From Sphingobacteriaceae bacterium (GTDB lineage Bacteria; Bacteroidota; Bacteroidia; B-17B0; Aurantibacillaceae): 64,000 nucleotides of DNA. Shown one piece after another: positions 47,319-55,797 of this stretch. Location: NCBI GenBank assembly GCA_016705695.1, contig JADJLA010000008.1, positions 77,203 to 141,202 on the forward strand, written 5' to 3'. Position numbers and translations under genes: made by a program. How positions within the stretch are numbered: the stretch's first letter is position 1; each line of letters starts with the position of its first letter. The notes under the pieces are model-generated. The model made no database searches. It was not told the DNA's origin and saw only the letters and a program-made list of their open reading frames with translations.

Positions 47319-47349
47319 TTTGAGTTTACGCGGAAAAACCGTACTTTTG
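47319..47349 (+). promoter_or_regulatory. Bacteroidota-type promoter (TTTG-N19-TACTTTTG)
   Basis: TTTG at 47319-47322 and TACTTTTG at 47342-47349 are 19 bp apart, exactly the -33/-7 pair of the Bacteroidota primary sigma factor. The ATG of the palmitoyltransferase-like gene is 25 bp downstream. This is the best promoter match in the window. Confidence 0.7.
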
Positions 47350-47373
47350 GCGTTCATTATTCACAACAAACAT

Positions 47374-48630
47374 ATGAAGGATATTTTCAAGAAAGTAACG
47401 GATAACATGGGGCCAATTGGCGAACATGCTAAAGAATCTCACGGGTATTTTACATTCCCAAAATTAGAGGGCGATATTGGCCCCCATATGATATTTAGAG
47501 GAAAAAAACTATTGAATTGGAGCTTGAACAATTATTTAGGTTTAGCCAATCATCCTGAAGTTCGTAAAACGGATGCAGAAGCTGCGGCTCAATATGGTTT
47601 AGCGGCTCCAATGGGGGCGCGTATGATGAGTGGAAATTCTGATCTTCACGAGCGTTTAGAAAAAGAACTTTCTGCCTTTGTAAAAAAGGAAGACACCATC
47701 CTTTGTAATTTTGGTTATCAGGCAATGGTAAGTGCTATTGATTCATTGGTTGACCGTCATGATGTAATAGTTTACGATGCCGAAAGTCATGCTTGTATAT
47801 TAGATGGTATGCGTTTGCATATGGGAAAACGCTTTGTATTTAAACATAATGATATTGCTGATTGTGAAAAACAATTGCAACGCGCTACAAAAATTGCAGA
47901 AACAACAGGTGGTGGAATTTTATTGATCACTGAGGGTGTGTTTGGTATGCGTGGAGATCAAGGTAAGTTGAAAGAGATAGTTGAATTGAAGAAAAAATAC
48001 ATGTTCCGAATGTTTGTTGACGATGCGCATGGAATTGGAACTATGGGTAAAACCGGTGGTGGAACAGGTGAGGAGCAAGGTTGCCAGGATGGAATTGACA
48101 TTTATTTTGGAACATTTGCAAAATCATTTGCATTGATCGGTGGATTTATCAGTTCAACAAAAGACATTATTACTTTTTTGCGTTATAATATGCGTAGTCA
48201 AATATTTGCAAAAAGTTTGCCAACGCCATTAGTAGTTGGTGCTTTAAAGCGCATCGAATTAATGCGTAACCATCCTGAGTATCGCGAAAAATTATGGGAG
48301 CTTACGCGCTTAATGCAAAGCGGTTTGCAAAAAGCAGGCTTTAATATAGGCGATACAAATTCGCCAGTAACTCCGGTATATTTAAGTGGATCAATACCTG
48401 AGGCAACAAATATGGTAAAGGATCTTCGCGAGAATTTTGGCGTATTCTGTTCAATGGTTACGTACCCTGTAATTCCTAAAGGAATGATCATTTTGCGTTT
48501 GATCCCAACAGCTATGCACACGCCAGAAGATGTTAATTATACAATTGAATGCTTTAGCAAGATCGTAAATAAGTTAAAAAATGGCGAATATATGAGCGAT
48601 AAACTTGCTTCTGTTAAAGTGGACCTATAA
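47374..48630 (+). CDS. Alpha-oxoamine synthase family PLP enzyme, serine palmitoyltransferase-like
   Basis: 418 residues from the ATG at 47374, which follows the promoter. An in-frame GTG/TTG extension upstream would overlap that promoter. Signatures of the family are LNWSLNNYLGLANHPEV, MGARMMSGNSDLHERLE, FVDDAHGIGTMGKTGG and DIYFGTFAKSFALIGGF, the last with the PLP lysine. The family condenses an amino acid with an acyl-CoA. Full-length resemblance to Bacteroidota sphingolipid-type enzymes suggests serine plus fatty acyl-CoA to 3-ketosphinganine. Glycine C-acetyltransferase is the main alternative. Confidence 0.8.
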   Translation: MKDIFKKVTDNMGPIGEHAKESHGYFTFPKLEGDIGPHMIFRGKKLLNWSLNNYLGLANHPEVRKTDAEAAAQYGLAAPMGARMMSGNSDLHERLEKELSAFVKKEDTILCNFGYQAMVSAIDSLVDRHDVIVYDAESHACILDGMRLHMGKRFVFKHNDIADCEKQLQRATKIAETTGGGILLITEGVFGMRGDQGKLKEIVELKKKYMFRMFVDDAHGIGTMGKTGGGTGEEQGCQDGIDIYFGTFAKSFALIGGFISSTKDIITFLRYNMRSQIFAKSLPTPLVVGALKRIELMRNHPEYREKLWELTRLMQSGLQKAGFNIGDTNSPVTPVYLSGSIPEATNMVKDLRENFGVFCSMVTYPVIPKGMIILRLIPTAMHTPEDVNYTIECFSKIVNKLKNGEYMSDKLASVKVDL

Positions 48631-48660
48631 TATAGGGTTTTAATCGCCTAAATTGTTTTA

Positions 48661-48693
48661 AACTCCCCTTTTGTTAAAGGGGAGTTTTTTTTT
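48661..48693 (+). terminator. Rho-independent terminator
   Basis: AACTCCCCTTT and AAAGGGGAGTT with a short loop and a run of nine T, 30 bp after the stop of the PLP enzyme. Confidence 0.88.
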
Positions 48694-48734
48694 CACAATA
48701 ACTAAAATAAATTTAAAGTGATTGTTTAATTCAC

Positions 48735-48742
48735 TAATTTTG
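48735..48742 (+). promoter_or_regulatory. Possible -7 element for T9SS gene
   Basis: TAATTTTG matches TAnnTTTG and lies 26 bp before the ATG at 48769. No convincing -33 box. Confidence 0.4.
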
Positions 48743-48768
48743 AAACTCAAACCTATAAATTACACAAA

Positions 48769-50205
48769 ATGAAAAAAATCTACTTTTCTTTGATCGCTGC
48801 CGCTGTTCTTACTACGGCTTCTGCTCAAAACTCACGCGTATTCACTACTCCGGCTGAAAAAGCTACAGTTGGTGTTCGCGTAATTGAATCAAATAATGGT
48901 CCTGAGTTTGTTGCAAAATCTGCAGCTAATGCTATCGTTCAAGATACCAACTGGTATTTTTTAAACAAGCATCTGTATCGTAATACGACTACTAACGCAG
49001 CTTCTTTTTATACAATAAAAGTTCCTCCTATCACAGGTACTGCTTCAATTAACTCTGGTGGTGCTTTATTTGCACAGTCAGGTAATATGGTTGTTTCTGG
49101 TGCTGAAGGTATTTTTATGAGACATCCTTCTTCTCCTAGTCCTTCAGTTCCTGTTACTTTTCATATTTTCAACGTAGTTGCAGGTTTGCCTAGTGGTGCT
49201 TCTTTAGGAAATTGTACAACATCTATCGCATCTAGTACTATTGGTAACTATATTGGATGTAATTTTTCTTCAACAGTATTAGTTACCGGTGATTTTTGTA
49301 TTATGGCAAAAAACACTTCTACAAACGCTGCCGATACTTTACGCGCGTTCATGAACAACGCAAGAACATCAACTGCTGCAATTTCTCCAGCTGCACCTGA
49401 GCAAATGTACGGAGAAGGTTATGGCTTGATCGGTTATGGAACAATTTTCCCGGGATTGTGGGATAATACAACAAACCTTTTCAACTTAGGAGCCGGTAAT
49501 ACAGGTTCTGATTTTGAATTTGTTGTTGCACCTCGCGTGGCTTATGTGTATACTGCTAATCATGCTTCAACAACAATGACAACTTGTAATACCGCATCTG
49601 TAAATTATATCAATACTACTTCAGCAAATGCATTAAGCAAACAATGGAACTTGAACAGATTCTATAAAATGTGGAAACCATTCTCTAACACAACTCTATT
49701 AAATGATCCTACTTCAACACTTCAAGATTCTGCTGTAGTTTGGAATTTTGGTGGAAGCCCGGCTGTTACTGAGTACATGGATTCTCCGAACCACGCTTAT
49801 AATATCAGTGCTGGCCCTCCTTCTTATACTGCAGTTGTTAATGATCAATTGATCATCAAACTTCAAAAGCAAAGCAATTACTCTCCGGGTAATACAGTGT
49901 TAGATAACAAAGCTTGGACTCTTACTGTTACAATTTGTAACGTAGGTTTAACTGAGAACAGTCTTACTTCTCAAGTAGGTGTTTATCCAAACCCTGCTAC
50001 TGATAAAGTAACTGTTTATGTTAACAATGCTAAACAAGATTCTCAAATTCAAGTTATGAATGCTTTAGGTCAAGTTGTGATCACTCGCAATAACTTAACT
50101 GAAAAGAATGAGTTAAACACTGAGTCGTTAACAAAAGGTATTTATTTTGTAAGAGTTGGAAGCGGTAAGGATTTTACCACCACTAAACTTGTAATAAGCA
50201 AGTAA
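48769..50205 (+). CDS. Secreted protein with type A T9SS sorting domain
   Basis: 478 residues with a signal peptide (IAAAVLTTASAQN). The middle is a beta-rich Ser/Thr/Asn-rich region with no domain I can name. The last 75 residues are a type A C-terminal domain: VGVYPNPATDKVTVYV, QVMNALGQVVITRNN, LTKGIYFVRVG and TTKLVISK. It should be exported by Sec, then by the T9SS, and attached at the surface. It is followed by a similar but unrelated-in-the-middle T9SS gene after 127 bp and a terminator. Confidence 0.85.
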   Translation: MKKIYFSLIAAAVLTTASAQNSRVFTTPAEKATVGVRVIESNNGPEFVAKSAANAIVQDTNWYFLNKHLYRNTTTNAASFYTIKVPPITGTASINSGGALFAQSGNMVVSGAEGIFMRHPSSPSPSVPVTFHIFNVVAGLPSGASLGNCTTSIASSTIGNYIGCNFSSTVLVTGDFCIMAKNTSTNAADTLRAFMNNARTSTAAISPAAPEQMYGEGYGLIGYGTIFPGLWDNTTNLFNLGAGNTGSDFEFVVAPRVAYVYTANHASTTMTTCNTASVNYINTTSANALSKQWNLNRFYKMWKPFSNTTLLNDPTSTLQDSAVVWNFGGSPAVTEYMDSPNHAYNISAGPPSYTAVVNDQLIIKLQKQSNYSPGNTVLDNKAWTLTVTICNVGLTENSLTSQVGVYPNPATDKVTVYVNNAKQDSQIQVMNALGQVVITRNNLTEKNELNTESLTKGIYFVRVGSGKDFTTTKLVISK

Positions 50206-50226
50206 TACTTTAGAATATAGTTTTGA

Positions 50227-50259
50227 AAAGCCTTCTCTTTAAACAGAGAAGGCTTTTTT
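50227..50259 (+). terminator. Rho-independent terminator
   Basis: AAAGCCTTCTCT and AGAGAAGGCTTT pair around TTAAAC and are followed by a T-run, 21 bp after the stop of the T9SS gene. Confidence 0.85.
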
Positions 50260-50304
50260 ATTAGTGAATTTTAAAGTACTATCAGGTATATGCTTTTATT
50301 TAAT

Positions 50305-50312
50305 TAAATTTG
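50305..50312 (+). promoter_or_regulatory. Possible -7 element for second T9SS gene
   Basis: TAAATTTG fits TAnnTTTG and lies 20 bp before the ATG at 50333. No clear -33 box. Confidence 0.4.
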
Positions 50313-50332
50313 GTAATCAATAACCCCGCAAC

Positions 50333-52032
50333 ATGAAAAAAATCTTCTTTATCGGTTCTTTTTTTATAAGCATTGCTTTTTTTAATGCGCAAGTAAATAT
50401 AGTTACCACCGCTCCATCAGCAAGTTTAGCAAATGGAACAACAGGATTAAGAGCTCCGAACGGAAATGCATCTCATACAAGTGTACGGGCGTGTTACCAC
50501 GTTCCGGCCTCTGAGTTATCGGCACTTAGTTCAAGCATTGCATCATTTGGATTTGTTTTAACCGGCACGTTGGCAAATGCACCTGCAAATGGCACACTTA
50601 CGGTTTATTTGCAAAACACGAGTGCATCTTCATACACTTTAGGAACAAGTTGGTCAACAGCCACAGTTGGCATGACACAAGTATTCTCTGGTGTTTATAA
50701 TATTCCACAAGGATCAAGCCCAACGGTTGTTGATTTTCAACTCCCATCGAATTTTGTATACACACCGGGCAATGCACTTAATTTAGCGTATGAATATGTT
50801 GGAGGTCAGTTCGCTTCTAATTTTGCGGTGTATTCTGCCTTCACTAATTCAGCGATCACTTGCGGTGCAACTAACGCATCTGCAACATTGCCTGCAGTAA
50901 ATACGTTATCCACTACAACATTTCGTCCGTTATTCAGATTTGGATCTCCAAACTCATTCACAAACGAAGCAGCAGTAATAATATTAAATGCTCCCGGAAA
51001 AGTATCACAACAAACCGGTTTAACTCATACTATTAGCGCCAATATTTTTAATGGAAGCAATATCACAAAAAACAATATCAATGTTGATCTAAATATTGTG
51101 GGTAGCAACGCATTTACAGCGGCTGTTAATGTTCCGTCGCTGGCTGCAGGAGCTAGCACAACGGTTTTGTTTCCGTCATATAATCCTACAGTTTTAGGAA
51201 TTAGCCAAATTGTTGTATCCATCGCAAATGATCAAAACAATGGTAATAATCAAGCAAGTTTCACTCAAAGTGTAACATGCGATGTTATTGCAACCGGCCC
51301 CGCAAGTTTTGCGCCAACATCTTATAGTTCAGGCGTTGGATTTGGAACCGGATCTGGTGTTATTTATAGTAAATTCAGAACTGCGGCAAATCAAACACTC
51401 ACATCAGTTAATATTGGGATAAGCAGTGGTGTTTCCAATGTTGGAAGAACAGTTTATGGCGTTGTTTGTAACAGCTTAGGCATAATTCAGTCTACTTCTA
51501 ATCCATTAGTGATCTCTAATCTTGATCTTGATCAGTTTTTTACTTTTAACTTTACTCCGGTTACTTTTTTAGCAGGTGATCTTTATTATGTTGGTTTAGC
51601 ACAAACAGCAGGTTCGCCTGCGTGTTATCCTTTAGGGGCAACTCCGCACCTAATGCAACTACATTGTATGTTACCCAGCCAATTGCTGGGGGAGGGTTTA
51701 CCTCGCTTAACACTAACTTGGGTTATTTTGCAATTGAACCACGATTTATGTCGCCATGCAATAGTGTAGGAGTTAATGAAATTAATAATGATGTGGTGAT
51801 CAGTTTAGTTTTACAGCCAAATCCTGCTAAGGATAAAGTAATTATTCGCGTGAGTAATGCAGATAAGAATATGACCTTAGAGATCCGTAACATGCTAGGG
51901 CAATTAATAATGACAAAACAAAATATTGAAGAACAAAATGAGATCGATCTTTTGGGAATGAAGAGCGGAGTTTATTTTGTAACTCTAACAAAAGATAAAA
52001 CAAGAGTAACTCAAAAGCTTATTGTGGAGTAA
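50333..52032 (+). CDS. Secreted T9SS protein, C-terminal domain separated by a 1-nt frameshift
   Basis: The first frame (50333 on) has a signal peptide (FISIAFFNAQ), a beta-rich N-terminal region and a CARDB-like segment (INVDLNIVGSNAF). It then loses sense after GSPACYPLG at about 51640. The next frame continues it with GNSAPNATTLYVTQPIAGG and a full type A sorting domain (LQPNPAKDKVIIRVSN, RNMLGQLIMTKQN, MKSGVYFVTL, QKLIVE) to a stop at 52030-52032. One extra G in the GGGG run restores a single protein of about 566 residues. A sequencing error is the likely cause. It is the last host gene before the cassette array. Confidence 0.82.
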
Positions 52033-52042
52033 GATTGGTTTA

Positions 52043-52126
52043 AGGAAACTGCGATACATCGTAGTTTCTCATTCAGAAAAAGCGGAAATAGTGTAGTTTT
52101 GGAAATTGAATCCTTCTTTTTTAGCC
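52043..52126 (+). terminator. Hairpin after the T9SS gene, host side of the array border
   Basis: AAACTGCGAT and ATCGTAGTTT form a near-perfect hairpin just after the stop, consistent with a terminator. It is followed by CATTCAGAAAAAGCGGA at 52070-52086, a motif found again as a 20-bp inverted repeat inside a geneless cassette (55412-55553). The cassette repeat begins at about 52127. Confidence 0.5.
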
Positions 52127-52416
52127 TCGAAAGAGAAAAGGCGTCAGACCATTTTACTAAAGGGAAAACATAGCATTGCTACAAATTATAGCAAAATTTG
52201 ACTTCTTTTTTGGAACTTTACATCGCAAGTTGCTTAAGCGACGCCAGTCGTTCGAAAGCGAGCTTTCGCGACTTTTGTCGAAGCAACTTGACCGATAAGT
52301 TCTAAAAAATTATAAAGCATATTTTTCTTTGTCTGCTGTGATTTACCCAAAAAAATTCTGCGAGCTTTTTCTTTAAAACTGTGTCGTCTTGAAGTCGTGG
52401 TGAGCAGCAATTACAC
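52127..52416. repeat. Geneless cassette, copy 1 (truncated at the array border)
   Basis: Near-identical to 56850-57145 and 59552-59847. The first ~100 bp of the full cassette and its own attC site are missing on the left, so this is the cut, outermost copy. It contains the nested hairpin AAGTTGCTT...AAGCAACTT with an inner CGAAAGCGAGCTTTCG at about 52227-52291. No ATG-started reading frame of useful length is seen. Confidence 0.75.
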
Positions 52417-52480
52417 TCTAACGTTTTCAGGCCTTGCGCCGTTTTTTGCTTTGTCAAGTTACGCATTTGAGCGCTAACCT
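52416..52480 (-). repeat. Half attC-like site (left arm and loop only)
   Basis: CTCTAAC, then a left inner arm (CAGGCCTTGCGCCG) and the short-family loop (TTTTTTGCT, CATTTGAGCGCTAAC) are present. The matching right arm and GTTA end are gone. The sequence passes directly into the truncated gene at 52454-52693, so a deletion joined the two. Confidence 0.7.
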
Positions 52481-52693
52481 CGGTGAAGTCAATAAAAGTC
52501 GGCGTGAACTTTTGAATTCTGCGGTGAAGTCGAATTTGTCAGGTTTTGAATTGGTCAAAGTAATTGGAATGGTGTCATGGATGCTACCTGTCCAATACCA
52601 AGTCTGAGATTGAAGTTCCTTCTTAATGTCTTGCGAAATTAAAGTCAAGCGGAAACTTGCTAAAAGAATAATTGTCAGAATATATTTTGTCAC
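52454..52693 (-). pseudogene. Truncated exported protein of a damaged cassette
   Basis: 79 codons from an ATG at 52693, with a signal peptide (YILTIILLASFRLTLIS) followed by about 45 residues (QTWYWTGSIHDTIPITL). The last residues (RLALKCVT) are read from the remains of an attC loop, so the natural C-terminus has been lost by deletion. The family is not recognisable. The start lies 32 bp from the next attC-like site, as in the intact cassettes. Confidence 0.6.
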
Positions 52694-52725
52694 AATTTCA
52701 TGTCTGTTTGTTTGTCCGCCATTGT

Positions 52726-52854
52726 ACCTAACGGTTGCGAACTGGCGCAGAAAAGTTTTCGGAGAATCCTGCGTCTACCCCCACAAATGTTTATATGAAG
52801 GTACAAAACTTTTTATTAGTACGTCCGCTTTTTTGCGCCAGTTTGCTGTTATAG
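52726..52854 (-). repeat. attC-like site 2 (long-loop family)
   Basis: Ends ACCTAAC and GTTATAG. Inner arms AACTGGCGCA and TGCGCCAGTT match perfectly. The 129-bp site has a loop with the GCGTCTACC and TTTTTATTA features of the long family. It is 20 bp after the stop of the protease gene on its right. Confidence 0.8.
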
Positions 52855-52874
52855 GTTGGTGGCTGCACACAGTT

Positions 52875-54169
52875 TTATTTTCCAATGTTCGGGTTAAGTT
52901 CATTTGCTCGTCGTCTGTATTGTTGTGATTTTGTCATGTCGCCAAGAAATTGATAAGCATTAGATAGCCCAAGATAAGCCTCAGCATAATAAGGATTGTA
53001 AAGAACGGCTTGTTTGTAAACTAAAACTGCTATATCGTATTTTTTTATTTCCATTGAAATATTGCCAAGCAAATAATTCGCTTTCGGGTTATTCGGAGAA
53101 ATCGTCACGGCTTTTTGTAAATATTTAAGAGCGTTTAAATTATCCTTTTTTAAATAATATGCATTACCCATTGCAACTAATGCTTCGTTGAACTCGGAGT
53201 TTAATTTAAGAGCGAATTCAAAAAACTTTATTGCATTATCATAATCGCCGTTGTCGAGACTGATTGTGCCAATACCTCATAAGTGTCACCAATTTTATTT
53301 GTAATGATTTATGTAATAAAGGCGGCGCTGTCTGCGTTTTAATTTATGAAAGCCAAGCCTGTATAGTAGTAAAGTATGGCGGCACTTTCTTCGTGGTCGA
53401 GATATTGTAATGCCTTTTCAAAATTGATGATGGAAGAGAGGTAATTCTTTTCGTAAAGTTCTTTTTGTCCGTTTTGGAAGTAAAAATTTAATAACGAAGC
53501 TTTGGTCGCAGTGTTTGGTTTTTTACCAGCGATAGAAGTTTTAATTACTTCGTCAATTTGCAAGGCGAAATTTAAGTTTTGCGCTGTGCCGCCCGAAATT
53601 ACCATTGTGCTAATGCCAATAAGTTCGCATTTTGAATTAACAACTGCGCCGCCGCTTGAGCCAGAAGAAATAGGAGCGGAGATTTGAATAAAGTTTTTTG
53701 TACTGTCAAAGGAAGTCCGCAAACCGCTTATTATACCCTCGGTCATTGTGTTTTCAAAGCCGTAAGGACTGCCGATTGCATAAATTTTTTGTCCGACTTT
53801 AAGTTTTTTGCTGTCACCGAGTTTAATGGTCGGAATTGTCTTGGCGAATTTGTCTAAAAACTCTTTATTTAATTGAAGTATTAAAACATCTTTGTCAGCG
53901 TCCATTGCAATAATACTGTCGAGCTTAATGTGCTGTCCTTTATGCTCGGCGTGAATAATTTCAGCGTCGCCCAAAACGTGATAATTTGTAATAACCCAGC
54001 CTTTGTCCTTGATGATTACTCCGCTGCCTTGTCCGTGAGATGTGTGGTCGTTATGATAAGTGAAAATGCGAACGACCGCGTCATTTACTTTTTCGTAAAC
54101 TTTTTCCGCGTCCTGAGCCAAAAGCTGTCCGAACGAAAGTGATATTAATATTGTCAAAAGTTTTTTCAT
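52875..54169 (-). pseudogene. Trypsin-like serine protease with TPR tail, interrupted
   Basis: From the ATG at 54169: signal peptide (TILISLSFGQLLAQ), then an S1C/HtrA-like protease domain with WVITNYHVLGDAE (His), DADKDVLILQL (Asp) and PISSGSSGGAVVNS (Ser), then the start of a TPR region up to a TAA at 53339. TPR coding resumes in another frame (GIGTISLDNGDYDNAI and MGNAYYLKKDNLNALKYL) and ends at 52875. Two in-frame TAA codons and one shift between 53270 and 53341 separate the parts. The intact product would be an exported protease of about 430 residues without a PDZ domain. This is either real decay or sequence error. Confidence 0.75.
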
Positions 54170-54195
54170 ATTTAGGTCGTCGTCCAGCCACTTAC

Positions 54196-54379
54196 CTATA
54201 ACGTTTTGCGACTAATGGCCGTTGGGCTTTTGGAACACTCAACTTTCTTAACCGACAAAAGGTTATTTAAAGATACCAATGTTTATTAGCCGCCGCAAAT
54301 TAAATTTCGCGAAGCGACCTTGTTAATAGCGCGCGGCGATGACCCTCGTCCGCCCAATGGCCATTAGTTGCTGTTATAG
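54196..54379 (-). repeat. attC-like site 3 (long-loop family)
   Basis: Ends CTATAAC and GTTATAG, 184 bp. Inner arms GACTAATGGCCGTTGGGC and GCCCAATGGCCATTAGT pair with few mismatches. The loop contains GGTTATTTAAAGATACC and a further hairpin TAGCGCGCGGCG. Flanked by gene starts and stops at 26 and 21 bp. Confidence 0.82.
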
Positions 54380-54400
54380 CTCGTAATGGACACGCAGTTT

Positions 54401-55021
54401 TTAGTCTTTTATAAACTTCTCGTTAATTGTAACGGAATTACCAATAAGACTCAAAAAATAAATACCCTTATGAAGAATTGAAATGTCAATAATTGTTTTG
54501 TTTGAACTTACGTTTTGCGAACGCACAAGACGACCTTCAAGATCGTAAATATTCAAGTTAATAAATTTGTCAGCACCTTGATGTTCTATTGTCAAAATGT
54601 CCGTTACTGGATTTGGAGATAATTTTAAATCCATTTTATTCATAGTTTGTTCATTGACACCAACAAAGGTAGTTGCGCAAGCATTATTTGAGAGAATAGA
54701 TGACTGACCGGAATTAAATGAAGCCACTACGTAACAATAATTAGTCTGTGGGTTGAGACTTTGATGAGAGTAAGTGCAAACATTGGTAGTAGTTGTGTCA
54801 AACAAAGTCCAGACACTATTTAGTTGCGTATAAATATTGTATCTCGTTTCATTACTTACGTCATTCCAAGTCAAATGTACTTCAGTTGGTGAGAAAGCAG
54901 TGGCAACCAAGTTTGTCGGAGTGTCGGGTATTGTATAATTTTTTGCGCTTAACTGTACTTGTCCAGATAGATATGATACGGACAGAAGAACGATAGCAGC
55001 AATAGGAATTAATTTTTTCAT
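54401..55021 (-). CDS. FN3-domain exported protein with T9SS sorting domain
   Basis: 206 residues from the ATG at 55021, which starts a standard signal peptide (MKKLIPIAAIVLLSVSYLSG). A longer frame reaches 55204 but reads through attC-like remnants. A single fibronectin type III domain follows (PTNLVATAFSPTEVHLTWND, YCYVVASFNSGQSS). A type A T9SS C-terminal domain ends the protein (DLKLSPNPVTDILTIEH, YDLEGRLVRSQN, LHKGIYFLSL). It is thus a ready-made secreted protein on a cassette. Stop to attC is 21 bp. Confidence 0.82.
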   Translation of the reverse strand: MKKLIPIAAIVLLSVSYLSGQVQLSAKNYTIPDTPTNLVATAFSPTEVHLTWNDVSNETRYNIYTQLNSVWTLFDTTTTNVCTYSHQSLNPQTNYCYVVASFNSGQSSILSNNACATTFVGVNEQTMNKMDLKLSPNPVTDILTIEHQGADKFINLNIYDLEGRLVRSQNVSSNKTIIDISILHKGIYFLSLIGNSVTINEKFIKD

Positions 55022-55210
55022 TAACATAAAGATACAAAACTTTTTATTAGTCCGCAACGGTGGTCGGTCTGCGCGTGCGGTGGGTGTGCTGCGGGAATTA
55101 TTTTTGTGTTTCGGTTTGTATTTGAGCGTTAACACATTTGTCGGGTGTGCGGTAGGAGAAAAATAATTCAAGTGCGTTGGCCGTGTTTCGGAGTCGGTCT
55201 CCATTATGAG
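55022..55210 (-). other. Long cassette leader with attC-loop remnants
   Basis: This 189-bp leader is much longer than in the other cassettes (7-50 bp). It contains AAAGATACAAAACTTTTTATTAGTCCGC-like sequence from the long loop (55026-55053) and TTTGAGCGTTAACAC from the short loop (55122-55136). That suggests an older site decayed in place. No gene is seen here. Confidence 0.5.
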
Positions 55211-55341
55211 CTATAACGTTCCCAGGCCTTGCGCCGGCGGGCTTTTCGAAGCTTCACCAGTCTTAACCCAAAAATGTTTATTTAAAGATACTCAAATTTC
55301 TTTTACCTCGTCCGCCCGCTGGCGCAAGACCTGTGTTAGTG
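55211..55341 (-). repeat. attC-like site 4 (long-loop family)
   Basis: Ends CTATAAC and GTTAGTG, 131 bp. Inner arms CAGGCCTTGCGCCGGCGGGC and GCCCGCTGGCGCAAGACCTG pair closely. The loop has TTCGAAGCTTC and TTTAAAGATAC. Confidence 0.82.
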
Positions 55342-55655
55342 GTTGTAAGCGCCCCAAAGCTACGTTTCGCTCACGTGTCCCCCGATTATTTATTTTTTGT
55401 CCAAATGCAAGCCTCCGCTTTTTCTGAATGTCAACCTACGATACAACGTAGTTTTTTGTCTGCGGTTAATTTGTCGCCAGAGTTTGATCGTCGTTGTCGC
55501 GGAAAAATTAAACCTTCGGTCTAACGAAGTATTACATTCAGAAAAAGCGGAGGAAGATCTTTTTTGTCGAGATGTTGTCGGGGCACGTTTTTAAAGAACG
55601 AAATGTCTTTTGTCAGCAGTAATTTTTTTTTACGAGGTCTGTCCGCGCTTATTAC
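55342..55655. other. Geneless cassette with a 20-bp perfect inverted repeat
   Basis: 314 bp between two attC-like sites with no convincing gene. Three short overlapping plus-strand frames are antisense to the array and lack any protein features. A perfect 20-bp inverted repeat, CCTCCGCTTTTTCTGAATGT at 55412-55431 and its complement at 55534-55553, encloses 102 bp. Smaller palindromes around ACCTTCGGT lie inside. Cassette ends carry the usual matching repeat (GTTAGTGGTTGTAAGCGC and its partner). Confidence 0.6.
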
Positions 55656-55750
55656 CACTAACGTTTGGCGACTACACGCCGTTTTTTGCTAAGTCCAAGT
55701 TACACATTTAGGCGCTAACCCGCAAAAATGGAGTGTAGTTGCGGTTATAA
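55656..55750 (-). repeat. attC-like site 5 (short-loop family)
   Basis: Ends CACTAAC and GTTATAA, 95 bp. Inner arms GCGACTACAC and GTGTAGTTGC. Loop TTTTTTGCT, CATTTAGGCGCTAAC, CGCAAAAAT, which itself can fold. Confidence 0.83.
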
Positions 55751-55797
55751 GTAGTAGGGCGCACACAGATTTTCTGTCGGTGTCCGCCCACGCAAAT

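Noticed and set aside
53270..53341. Two in-frame TAA codons at glutamine-like positions could mean TAA recoding
   Set aside because: TAA is used as a normal stop by many intact genes in this window, and a frameshift also lies in the same stretch. Decay or read error is simpler.
55206..55594. Three overlapping plus-strand ORFs of 63-73 codons
   Set aside because: They run antisense to the array through an attC-like site and a 20-bp inverted repeat, and have no signal peptide, domain or consistent start.
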